DNA from: Candidatus Segatella intestinihominis
Lineage (GTDB): Bacteria > Bacteroidota > Bacteroidia > Bacteroidales > Bacteroidaceae
Direction: 5' to 3'
Assembly: GCA_900548535.1 (NCBI GenBank)
Contig: URLG01000027.1
Coordinates: forward strand, 1 to 32,287
Length of the DNA: 32,287 bases
Part shown: one piece after another, positions 7,466 through 14,550 of the stretch
Layout: each line of letters opens with the position of its first letter
Position numbering within the stretch: the first letter of the stretch is position 1
The notes under the pieces: generated by a model
Told to the model about the DNA's origin: nothing
Seen by the model: the letters and a program-made list of their open reading frames with translations, nothing else
The model's database searches: none
Made by a program: the position numbers and the translations under genes

Positions 7466-8263
7466 GTGGAGAGTTTCACAGCGCCAGTGAATGGGAAGTA
7501 TAAGATGGAGTGCTGGGGTGCGAGTGGAGGATGGGCTGGACTTAATTCAACCCCGTATAAACAAGGAGGAAAAGGTGGATATAGTTATGGTAGTATAATT
7601 CTAGATTTTTCTACAAAACTTTATATAGTTGTTGGCGGAGAAGGTACTCCTGGAAATGCTTTTTTAACTGGTTATGCGGGAGGTTATAACGGAGGTGGTA
7701 AAAGTTATGGGTTCGGTAATACTTCAAATGCTGGCGGTGGAGGTGCTACTCATATTTCTAAAATGTCTGGTTTATTATCAAATATACAGCAGAAACAAGA
7801 TGTTATAATTGTAGCGGGTGGTGGCGGCGGTGCTGCTTGTGACGTAGTAAAAGCAGGCTCTATCGGAGGTTATGGTGGTGGCACCATTGGTGGAAATGGT
7901 GCCAGCTCACCAAATTCTGATGGCTATTTAGGATTAGGTGGCAATCAAACTAATGGTGGAGATAGTCAAGAATTATCTGGTAACTATAATGGCAAGGTGA
8001 AGCCCACATCTGGAGTATATGGAAAAGGAGGAGATGGAGCAACAGATGGTGGAGCTGGTGGTGGTGCTGGTTTTTATGGTGGCGGTGGAGCGTCAGTTTG
8101 GGGTGGAGCGGGCGGCGGAAGTGGATACATAAATACCAGCTTTTTAACTGATGCAACAATGATAGCGGGAAATGCAAGTATGCCATCTCCTAATGGTGGC
8201 ACAGAGGTTGGGCATACAGGTGATGGAAAATGCATAATATGCCAAGTTGGATTTTTAGAATGA
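7466..8263 (+). CDS. Glycine-rich variable protein cassette g6 (headless)
   Basis: The 265-residue frame is called from the GTG of RVESF and is open upstream through site F. It has the class I head FTAPVNGKYKMECWGAS. The body is a textbook glycine-rich domain: GGKGGYSYG, LYIVVGGEG, GGYNGGG, GGGGATHI, VIIVAGGGGGAA, GGYGGGTIGG, GGNQTNGG, GGGAGFYGGGG and GGAGGGSGYI. The end is ATMIAGNASMPSPNGGTEVGH then GKCIICQVGF. About 40 bases at its 3' end are nearly the same as in g1. It is convergent with g7 at a 22-base gap. No in-frame start is present in the flank of site F. Confidence 0.8.
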   Translation: MESFTAPVNGKYKMECWGASGGWAGLNSTPYKQGGKGGYSYGSIILDFSTKLYIVVGGEGTPGNAFLTGYAGGYNGGGKSYGFGNTSNAGGGGATHISKMSGLLSNIQQKQDVIIVAGGGGGAACDVVKAGSIGGYGGGTIGGNGASSPNSDGYLGLGGNQTNGGDSQELSGNYNGKVKPTSGVYGKGGDGATDGGAGGGAGFYGGGGASVWGGAGGGSGYINTSFLTDATMIAGNASMPSPNGGTEVGHTGDGKCIICQVGFLE

Positions 8264-8285
8264 CAACATTGATATTAAGATTTCT

Positions 8286-9056
8286 TTATTTTAAGAACCA
8301 AGAAACAGAACAATATCCATCTGTGTTACCTGACGGGCTAGTTGCATTTTGAATAGTTGAACCTGATGTTACAAGCTTAGCATTTATATAGCCACTGCCG
8401 CCAGACCCACTGCAACAAGATCCATCACCATCTCCTTGATATGAATATCCTCCCCAAAAACCTCCTCCTCCACCGCCAGTTCCTTCTACACCAGCATTAC
8501 CATGGGTTTTTCTACCTCCAGATTGCCCTATGCCAAATGTGTAACCTTCTGTTTGAGTTGCACCTTTTACTAATGCTGGACTAACTCCTGTTGTTGACCA
8601 TCCTGCTGTGAATGTAGATCCCCCCATTGTTCCACCACCATAGCCATTGTTATGGCCGTTTATGGCGCTACCACCTGCACCTCCAGCTACTAACAATAAA
8701 TTTTCATCATAATCACTAGCCAGATCTTTTAAAAGGGCACAGCGTTTGGTTATATGCGAGGCACCTCCACCGCCAGAACCTCCTGCAAATGAAGATCCGT
8801 TGCCGCCATTTCCTCCGCCATTAAATCCACCTTGACCTCCAGACAACTTATTATTCGTATATCCACCACCTCCACATATCACGTAGATTGTTTCATTTAT
8901 TACCATAATGTATTTCCCTAATGAATATCCTCCATTAATGTCTATCCCATAAAGACTACGTGACACATCATTATAACCATGACTTCCAGCTCCCCAACAT
9001 TCCAAAATATATTCTCCTGCAACAGGAGCTGTAAAAGCCGTACTGCTAGTTTCCAC
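8286..9056 (-). CDS. Glycine-rich variable protein cassette g7 (headless, class II head)
   Basis: The 256-residue frame is called from GTG and open upstream to site G. There it reads HYTG-RVETSSTAFTAPVAGEYILECWGA, the class II head also seen in g5. A TAA lies only 15 bases before the site core, with no start codon in between, so no N-terminal head can be supplied from the right end of the array. The body has GGYSLG, IYVICGGGG, GGQGGFNGGGNGG, GGGGASHI, LLLVAGGAGG, GGGTMGG, GATQTEGY, GTGGGGGGFWGGYS and SGGSGYINA. The end is GYCSVSWFLK. It pairs convergently with g6 between inverted sites F and G. Confidence 0.8.
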   Translation of the reverse strand: METSSTAFTAPVAGEYILECWGAGSHGYNDVSRSLYGIDINGGYSLGKYIMVINETIYVICGGGGYTNNKLSGGQGGFNGGGNGGNGSSFAGGSGGGGASHITKRCALLKDLASDYDENLLLVAGGAGGSAINGHNNGYGGGTMGGSTFTAGWSTTGVSPALVKGATQTEGYTFGIGQSGGRKTHGNAGVEGTGGGGGGFWGGYSYQGDGDGSCCSGSGGSGYINAKLVTSGSTIQNATSPSGNTDGYCSVSWFLK

Positions 9057-9057
9057 C

Positions 9058-9070
9058 CTCCCCGTGTAAT
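9058..9070 (-). repeat. Recombination-site repeat G
   Basis: CTCCCCGTGTAAT facing g7; the last site before the recombinase gene. The outer flank is unlike those of the other sites. Confidence 0.75.
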
Positions 9071-9129
9071 GATAATCGCATAGTTCTTATGGTCTCAAAT
9101 CTTGACTTAAAGAAGAGCATAAGAGTTCG

Positions 9130-9233
9130 CATCCATATTTTGTGGGCTATAATATATGGATGTTAATGCTTGAATTATATGATTACCATTTCTAAAAATG
9201 GTAAGAAAATGTTACAACCACCGTATTGCGGTG
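9130..9233. repeat. Three hairpins between site G and the recombinase gene
   Basis: Three inverted repeats stand in a row: CATCCATAT/ATATGGATG (9130-9138, 9154-9162), TTACCATTT-CTAA-AAATGGTAA (9183-9204) and CACCG-TATTG-CGGTG (9219-9233). They lie just downstream of the recombinase stop. They may terminate its transcript or be protein-binding sites; no clear T-run follows. They are not seen at the other sites. Confidence 0.6.
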
Positions 9234-9266
9234 CCGATGGATAATCACAGAAACATGCTATTTTTG

Positions 9267-10484
9267 TTACTCTTCTGTTACTTGAAACTTTTTGTCTATA
9301 AGTTTGATAGCCTGCTCTTTATCCTTGTCTACCACCTTAGCATATATTTGCGTTGTTGTGATGCTTTTGTGACCCAAGAGGCAGGAGACAGTATAGAGGC
9401 TAGCTCCTAGGGACAATTCTAGGGTGGCAAAGGTGTGGCGAGCGACATGGAAGGTGATATCTTTCTTTAATGACTTGATCTGTGATAGCCAATTTTTGAG
9501 ATTCTTAGGAAGAGCTGCATGGGCAAGATTGTTAAATACGAGACCTTGCGCAGGGTGGGGGCGAGGTGGTAACCACTGCTGTGCTTGGCTTGATAGGGGA
9601 ATCTTAAGCCAACGCTGGGTCTTCTTGATCTTCTTGTTGATGTAGCTCTTGGTGTTTTCCTTGATGATGTCTTCCCACTTCAGTTCTAAAATGTCACTTT
9701 TGCGCAGCCCCGTAAAGCAGCTGAAGAGGAATGCTTCTTTCAGTTGTGGTATCTTACAGGGGTGCTGGATAATCTTGCTCAATTCGTTTCTTGTGAGATA
9801 ACAGCGAGAGGAGTCTGGACGCTTGAGCTTGTAATTGGCAGGGAGAAGGTTATAAGGGTTCTCCTTGATTAATTTCTTTTTCTGTGCCTCGATTAGTACG
9901 CTGCGAAGAATGCAATACTTTAGATAAATGGTGCTTTCTGACAATTTCTTGGATTCCGTATTCAGATTGCGCAAGTCGCTAGTGGTGTGAAGATAGTCGA
10001 TGAAGTTTTTTACGAAATCTACATCTACTTCACTGAGCAGGGTGTTCTTGGCTCCGAAGTGTTCCAAGTGGCGCATCAACGTTATGATAGTAGCGTATCT
10101 GCCATGATACTTTTCTGTATCAGGCTTCTTCCTGTCATTAGCGTATTGTTCCACAAATTGCAACAATCTAATTTCTTCTTTTTTAGACTCTCTGCTAGTT
10201 GGCTTCTTTAAGTCGCCAAGCTCCGTTGTTAGAGTTGAAAAAAGCTCCATAGTCTTCTTGTTTTTGATTAGGAGGGCTTTTTGAATTGTTTCTGTATTCA
10301 TCCTTTTGCAGTTGTCATCTATCTCTGGTATGATGTAGAGGTGCAGAAAGAGGTATGTACGGCAACCTTGATAATAACTATCTAGATACAAACTGAGGTT
10401 GCCGTTGACAAGTTTTTTGAAGCGTAGCTTAATGGGCTCTTTTAACTTTTGGTATCGCTTAATGGTGTAAATAGTTCTTTTCAT
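9267..10484 (-). CDS. Tyrosine recombinase (Bacteroidota site-specific integrase type)
   Basis: From the preferred start, MKRTIYTIKR, the protein has 405 residues. The N-terminal arm is of the Bacteroidota type (about 1-95). A SAM-like core-binding domain (about 105-205) and a catalytic domain follow. All active-site residues are present: Arg261 (FTGLRKSD), a Lys near 288 (KKTQRWLKIPL), His346 and Arg349 (HVARH), His372 (LLGHKS) and nucleophile Tyr381 (QIYAKV). Upstream in-frame ATGs at 10508 and 10562 exist. The one at 10562 precedes the likely -7 box, so I prefer 10484, or 10508 as alternative. Enzymes of this family catalyse invertible promoter and shufflon switching in Bacteroidota. Its position beside site G makes it the obvious candidate to act on the array, but specificity is inferred. 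Confidence 0.92.
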   Translation of the reverse strand: MKRTIYTIKRYQKLKEPIKLRFKKLVNGNLSLYLDSYYQGCRTYLFLHLYIIPEIDDNCKRMNTETIQKALLIKNKKTMELFSTLTTELGDLKKPTSRESKKEEIRLLQFVEQYANDRKKPDTEKYHGRYATIITLMRHLEHFGAKNTLLSEVDVDFVKNFIDYLHTTSDLRNLNTESKKLSESTIYLKYCILRSVLIEAQKKKLIKENPYNLLPANYKLKRPDSSRCYLTRNELSKIIQHPCKIPQLKEAFLFSCFTGLRKSDILELKWEDIIKENTKSYINKKIKKTQRWLKIPLSSQAQQWLPPRPHPAQGLVFNNLAHAALPKNLKNWLSQIKSLKKDITFHVARHTFATLELSLGASLYTVSCLLGHKSITTTQIYAKVVDKDKEQAIKLIDKKFQVTEE

Positions 10485-10525
10485 TTTCCCTTTTTCCCTT
10501 AAATTCATATTCTCTTTTTGCAAAA

Positions 10526-10533
10526 TTACAAAA
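10526..10533 (-). promoter_or_regulatory. -7 box of recombinase promoter
   Basis: TAATTTTG on the - strand, about 40 bases before the preferred start codon. No good TTTG is seen at the -33 distance, so the promoter may be weak or activator-dependent. Confidence 0.45.
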
Positions 10534-10579
10534 GAATATTCCTCCTCATGCATTTTTTGCATTCTTATTTTTCAGAATC

Positions 10580-10611
10580 CTTGCGTATTTCATTAAAAAT
10601 GCGTAACTTTG
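10580..10611 (+). promoter_or_regulatory. Promoter of metA operon
   Basis: CTTG (10580-10583), a 20-base spacer and TAACTTTG (10604-10611). The box covers the upstream TTG at 10609, so that codon cannot be the metA start. No riboswitch is recognisable in the short leader. Confidence 0.75.
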
Positions 10612-10641
10612 CACACAAATAAAGAAAAGGAAATAATAGAT

Positions 10642-11559
10642 ATGCCATTAAGATTACCAGATAAGCTTCCAGCCATCGAGCTGCTGAAGCATGAAAATAT
10701 CTTTGTGATGAACGAAAGTAGGGCGCACAGCCAGGAAATTCGTCCATTGAAAATATGTATACTCAATCTCATGCCGCTCAAGATAACGACTGAGACTGAC
10801 CTCGTTCGTCTGCTCTCCAATACGCCGTTGCAGCTGGAGGTGTACTTCATGAAGCTGAAGAGCCATACACCTAAGAATACGCCGATAGAGCACATGATGA
10901 TGTTCTATAAGGACTTCCAGGAACTGAGGAAGCAGAAGTTTGACGGCATGATTGTGACGGGAGCTCCTATCGAGACTATGGCGTATGAGGACGTGGAGTA
11001 CTGGCCTGAGATACAGGAAATTTTTGACTGGGCTCGCACCCACGTTACTTCCACGCTCTACATCTGCTGGGGCGCTCAGGCAGGACTCTATCACTTCTAT
11101 GACGTGCCAAAGTATCATCTCGACAAGAAGATGTTTGGCATCTTCCACCAGAAGCCGCTCGACCCTTCGCTCCCTATCTTCCGTGGCTTCGATGACATCT
11201 TCAATATGCCACACAGCCGCCACACCGAGGTGCGACGTGAGGACATCGAGAAGGTGCCAGGACTCGATATCATCGCCGAGTCGCCTGAGAGCGGAGTGAG
11301 CATCGTGATGGCTCGTGGTGGCAGGGAATTCTTCGTGACGGGACATCTGGAGTATGCCCCTAACACCCTGGACAAGGAGTATAAGCGAGACATGGGCAAG
11401 CGCGACGACGTGGAACTGCCTAAGAATTATTATTTCAACGATGACCCAGCTGAGGAACCGTTGGTGACATGGCGCGCCCATGCCAACCTCTTCTATAGCA
11501 ACTGGATCAACTACTACGTATATCAAGAGACGCCTTACAATATCGACGATATCCAGTAG
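10642..11559 (+). CDS. metAA: Homoserine O-acyltransferase, probably O-acetyltransferase (MetA family)
   Basis: This cytosolic enzyme acylates homoserine in the first committed step of methionine synthesis. The 305-residue protein starts at MPLRLPDKLPAIELL, collinear with E. coli MetA. Catalytic residues are Cys142 (LYICWGAQAG), His235 and Glu237 (TGHLEYAP). Residue 111 is Glu (TGAPIE) where E. coli has Gly. In characterised MetA enzymes Glu111 goes with acetyl-CoA use and Gly111 with succinyl-CoA, so the product is probably O-acetylhomoserine despite the common 'succinyltransferase' label. A TTG 11 codons upstream is rejected as start because it lies in the promoter. The U32 gene follows after 22 bases, probably in one transcript. 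Confidence 0.95.
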   Translation: MPLRLPDKLPAIELLKHENIFVMNESRAHSQEIRPLKICILNLMPLKITTETDLVRLLSNTPLQLEVYFMKLKSHTPKNTPIEHMMMFYKDFQELRKQKFDGMIVTGAPIETMAYEDVEYWPEIQEIFDWARTHVTSTLYICWGAQAGLYHFYDVPKYHLDKKMFGIFHQKPLDPSLPIFRGFDDIFNMPHSRHTEVRREDIEKVPGLDIIAESPESGVSIVMARGGREFFVTGHLEYAPNTLDKEYKRDMGKRDDVELPKNYYFNDDPAEEPLVTWRAHANLFYSNWINYYVYQETPYNIDDIQ

Positions 11560-11581
11560 GTAATTATCAAAACATTCATCT

Positions 11582-13543
11582 ATGAGCGATAAGAAAGAAA
11601 GAATCAGAAAACTCGAACTCTTGGCTCCTGCCAAGAATCTGGAGTGTGGCATCGCAGCCATCGACCATGGCGCTGATGCCGTGTATATTGGCGCCCCACG
11701 CTTCGGCGCCCGTGCAGCCGCAGGCAATTCGCTGAATGATATTCGCCTGCTCTGCGAGTATGCCCACCAGTTTGGCGCCAAGGTTCACGTTACCGTCAAC
11801 ACCATCATCTATGATGAGGAGATGGAAGATACGCTCAGGATGATCGTGGAACTGGACAAGATAGGCGTGGATGCCCTCCTCTTGCAGGACATGGGTGTGC
11901 TCTGGGAGGTTAGGGCGCAGCAGCTGTGGCACAGGGAGTTGCATTCCAGTACCCAGTGTGATTGCCGCACTGCCGACAAGGCTTGGTGGCTCTCCACCGT
12001 AGGTTTCGACCGCATCGTGCTGGCTCGTGAGCTCTCGCTCGATGAGATACGCCAGATCCATGAGAAAGTCACGGACCGCACGCTGGAGGTATTTGTGCAT
12101 GGAGCACTCTGCGTCAGCTATTCGGGTGTGTGCTATGCCTCGCAGCATTGCTTTGGCAGATCAGCCAATAGGGGCGAGTGCGCACAGTTCTGCCGCATGA
12201 AGTTCGATTTGCTCGATGCCAATGGCAAGGAGTGGGAGCATCAGCGCCATCTATTGTCGCTCAAGGACTTGTGCCAGATCAATCACCTGGAGGAACTTGC
12301 CGATGCCGGTGCAGGCTCCTTCAAGATAGAGGGTCGACTGAAGGACATCAACTATGTGAAGAACGTGGTGGCTGCCTATAGCAAGGCGCTCGATGAGGTG
12401 GTGCGTCGCAATCCTGGCAAGTATATCCGTGCCTCCCACGGCAAGGTGGAGTATAACTTCGAGCCTAACCTGAAGAAGACCTTCAACCGTGGATTCACCA
12501 CTTACTTCCTGAACGGTCGTCAGCCCGACATCGCCTCTTTCGACACGCCTAAGGCGATGGGCGAGTATGTGGGCAAGGTGAAGGAGATCAGGGGCAACAT
12601 CTCATTCAATGTAGCCACTGTTGCCAGCTTTGCCAATGGCGACGGTCTCTGCTTCATCAATGACGACAGGGAGCTGGAGGGATTCCGTGTGAACCGTGTG
12701 GAGGGCAATCGTCTCTATCCGCACCACATGCCCGAGAACCTGCGCCCAGGCATGGCACTGTATCGCAACAATGACCGTGACTTCGAAAATCAGTTGGCTC
12801 GCAAGACGGCAGACCGCCGCATCCCTATCTTCATAGAGCTGGATGCCCAGGAGGAAGGCGTGAAGGCTGTGGCTTGGCAACTGGTGGATAAGTCGAAAGG
12901 CAGACTGGTAAAACTGGCAGACAGCTTCGAGCCGATGGAGCTCTCGCTAGCCAAGCGCCCACAGGTGGAGAACATCAAGATGCAAATGTCCAAGCTGGGC
13001 GATACGCTCTACGACTGCGTGGATGTGACGTTGCGAAACGGCCTGGAACAGTGCTTTATCCCTAATAGCAAACTCTCGCAGTTGCGCCGCAACCTGGTGA
13101 TGGCTATAGACGAGCGCATAGGCGAGCAGGTGGACCAGTCGCTCAATCGAGGCTGTGGAAGGGATATGTTTGGCGGAGGCTATTGCTTCAGTGAGCCAGG
13201 CGAGCACGAGCTTTCTAAAAAGGAGTTTGTTTGGCAGCCCGAATATGGCAAGTGGGGCTACCTCTATAATATAGCCAATGATTCAGCCCGTGACTTCTAC
13301 GAGACTCACGGTCTGGACTCCATCAAGCCAGCCTTTGAGCTGGGCAAGGACCGGTCAGACGAACCGCTGGTGATGCAGTGTCGCCATTGCATCCGCTACT
13401 CCTTGGGCTATTGTGTGAAGCGAGGCGGGGAGAAGCCACAGTGGAAGGAGCCGCTCTATCTGCGCTTGGGCGATGGCAGGAGATTCCGCTTGGAGTTCGC
13501 CTGCAACGAGTGCCAGATGAACGTATATGCAGAGAAAGATTAA
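11582..13543 (+). CDS. U32 family protein (RlhA-like, 23S rRNA hydroxylation)
   Basis: A 653-residue U32 'peptidase' family protein, the same length as E. coli RlhA (YdcP), which is needed for hydroxylation of C2501 in 23S rRNA. The N-terminal barrel begins LELLAPAKNLECGIAAIDHGADAVYIG. The family signature is EVFVHGALCVSYSGVCY. Cysteines C177-x6-C184-x15-C200-x3-C204 match the iron-sulfur ligand pattern of U32 proteins. A further cysteine cluster near the C-terminus (CRHCIRYSLGYC and CNEC) may bind metal. The peptidase name reflects early family annotation; an RNA-modification role is favoured by length and cysteines. It sits between metA and a membrane lipoprotein gene in a tightly spaced run. 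Confidence 0.88.
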   Translation: MSDKKERIRKLELLAPAKNLECGIAAIDHGADAVYIGAPRFGARAAAGNSLNDIRLLCEYAHQFGAKVHVTVNTIIYDEEMEDTLRMIVELDKIGVDALLLQDMGVLWEVRAQQLWHRELHSSTQCDCRTADKAWWLSTVGFDRIVLARELSLDEIRQIHEKVTDRTLEVFVHGALCVSYSGVCYASQHCFGRSANRGECAQFCRMKFDLLDANGKEWEHQRHLLSLKDLCQINHLEELADAGAGSFKIEGRLKDINYVKNVVAAYSKALDEVVRRNPGKYIRASHGKVEYNFEPNLKKTFNRGFTTYFLNGRQPDIASFDTPKAMGEYVGKVKEIRGNISFNVATVASFANGDGLCFINDDRELEGFRVNRVEGNRLYPHHMPENLRPGMALYRNNDRDFENQLARKTADRRIPIFIELDAQEEGVKAVAWQLVDKSKGRLVKLADSFEPMELSLAKRPQVENIKMQMSKLGDTLYDCVDVTLRNGLEQCFIPNSKLSQLRRNLVMAIDERIGEQVDQSLNRGCGRDMFGGGYCFSEPGEHELSKKEFVWQPEYGKWGYLYNIANDSARDFYETHGLDSIKPAFELGKDRSDEPLVMQCRHCIRYSLGYCVKRGGEKPQWKEPLYLRLGDGRRFRLEFACNECQMNVYAEKD

Positions 13544-13574
13544 ATTCTATAAGTTTTCATATATATTTGAGTAA

Positions 13575-14510
13575 ATGAAAAGGTTGATGTTTAGGATGAC
13601 ATCCAAGATGGTAGTGGCGGTGTTGCTGGGCATGGTCTTCATGCTCAGCAGCTGCTATCATCGACATGGGCAGCGACAGCAGCCTGCGGCGTTTGTGGAA
13701 TATAGCTACCGCCAGCTGGACTCCATCTCCTTTTCTACTACCCATCATTATACCAATAAGTTCAACTTCTTGGTATTCAAGGATTCTGTCAATCTAATCC
13801 AGCAGCAGCCCGAGGAGGTGCTCAGTGGATTGGAAATCGACTCTTTCTCTGTCAAGAAAAACCATCTCTTGGTGGTCACCGACATCCGCATGGTGCCGCA
13901 GGACAGCATCGACTCCGTCTGGGTGCAGTTGGCCACGGAGGATAATACCTTTGGCTGGAGCCGCGAATCGAACCTGCTGCCTAGGGTGGTGCCCGATGAC
14001 CCCATCTCTGAGTTTATCATGACCTTCAGCAATGTGCATCTGCTCATCTTCTTGGTCATCATCGTGATTATCACGCTCTTGTATCTGGTGCGCAAGATAT
14101 TCCATAGCAATGGCAAGATAGTGCATTTCAATGACATAGACAGCCCTTATCCTACGGCTTTGGTGCTGATGGTGTCCATCTCTGCCACCTTCTATGCCAC
14201 CATCCAGACGTTTGAGCCCGAGGTGTGGCGCCAGTTCTATTTCCATCCCACGCTCAATCCTTTTGCCGTGCCCCGGATTTTGGGCTTCTTCCTGGCGTCG
14301 GTATGGTCGATATTGATTATCGGTCTGGCGTGTGTGGACGAGGTGCATCACCGTCTGCCCGTTGGCGATGGGCTGCTGTATATGGGTGGCTTGGCAGGTG
14401 TCTGTGCGTTGGATTACATCATCTTCAGCGTTACCACCTTATATTATATAGGTTATGTGATTCTCATAGCTTATGTCTATTTCGCCATCCGGGCGTATGT
14501 AAAGAAATAG
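13575..14510 (+). CDS. Membrane lipoprotein with periplasmic SH3-like segment, function unknown
   Basis: A 311-residue protein I do not recognise by name. The N-terminus has a signal with lipobox LSSC (Cys27). A soluble segment follows, to about residue 150, which includes VWVQLATEDNTFGWSRESNL, reminiscent of bacterial SH3-like modules. Then come about five hydrophobic segments: roughly 152-176, 190-210, 228-255, 265-285 and 287-307. A lipoprotein signal joined to a multi-pass C-terminus is unusual and may simply mean a first membrane helix. It begins 31 bases after the U32 gene and ends in a strong terminator, so it is probably the last gene of the metA operon. Confidence 0.75.
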   Translation: MKRLMFRMTSKMVVAVLLGMVFMLSSCYHRHGQRQQPAAFVEYSYRQLDSISFSTTHHYTNKFNFLVFKDSVNLIQQQPEEVLSGLEIDSFSVKKNHLLVVTDIRMVPQDSIDSVWVQLATEDNTFGWSRESNLLPRVVPDDPISEFIMTFSNVHLLIFLVIIVIITLLYLVRKIFHSNGKIVHFNDIDSPYPTALVLMVSISATFYATIQTFEPEVWRQFYFHPTLNPFAVPRILGFFLASVWSILIIGLACVDEVHHRLPVGDGLLYMGGLAGVCALDYIIFSVTTLYYIGYVILIAYVYFAIRAYVKK

Positions 14511-14550
14511 GGTGTATTATCCAATGTTGGATGATACACCCTATTTTTAT
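14508..14550. terminator. Bidirectional terminator after the metA run and the TonB receptor gene
   Basis: A 17-base stem, TAGGGTGTATTATCCAA and TTGGATGATACACCCTA (14527-14543), with one wobble pair and a 2-base loop. TTTTTATTT follows on the + strand. The stem abuts the stop codons of both convergent genes. Confidence 0.9.

Larger units (their letters stand above)
6245..7467. repeat. 1,223-bp segmental duplication, copy 2 (Rpn segment)
   Basis: Second copy of 3462-4684, running from the first base of site E to just past site F. Apparent lack of divergence suggests a recent event or ongoing homogenisation. Confidence 0.9.
1..10484. other. Shufflon-like array of glycine-rich cassettes with tyrosine recombinase
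   Basis: Seven glycine-rich reading frames each start at a copy of ATTACACGGGGAG. Order and orientation are: site A> g1 g2 <B, small protein and GNAT genes, g3 <C, Rpn gene, D> g4 g5 <E, second Rpn gene, F> g6 g7 <G, tyrosine recombinase. A/B, D/E and F/G enclose convergent gene pairs as inverted repeats; C/D and E/F enclose the Rpn segments as inverted repeats. Site-specific recombination between opposite sites would invert pairs or larger blocks and keep the reading frame across each junction. The layout and repeats are seen directly; recombination activity and its assignment to the adjacent recombinase are inferred. The left end of the system is outside the window. Confidence 0.75.

Noticed and set aside
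3462..7467. Rpn copies as an insertion sequence with its own ends
   Set aside because: The only terminal repeats are the array sites. No target duplication is seen, so duplication through the array is simpler.
14..9056. Glycine-rich frames as low-complexity artefacts or collagen-like repeats
   Set aside because: They share ordered, non-periodic motifs (FTAP, ECWGA, VAGGGGG, YGGG, PSPNGG) and conserved ends. No Gly-X-Y period is present.
1..10484. Diversity-generating retroelement acting on the glycine-rich genes
   Set aside because: No reverse transcriptase gene and no template/variable repeat pair are visible. Variation is by whole cassettes.
10485..10562. Longer N-terminus for the recombinase from the ATG at 10562
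   Set aside because: The TAATTTTG box lies inside this extension; an ATG downstream fits the family N-terminus better.
10609..10641. TTG start 11 codons upstream for the MetA protein
   Set aside because: The codon lies within the -7 promoter box, and the ATG at 10642 is collinear with E. coli MetA.
10654..11781. A 375-codon frame on the - strand across metA
   Set aside because: Antisense shadow of metA and the U32 gene, both with clear family motifs and promoter.
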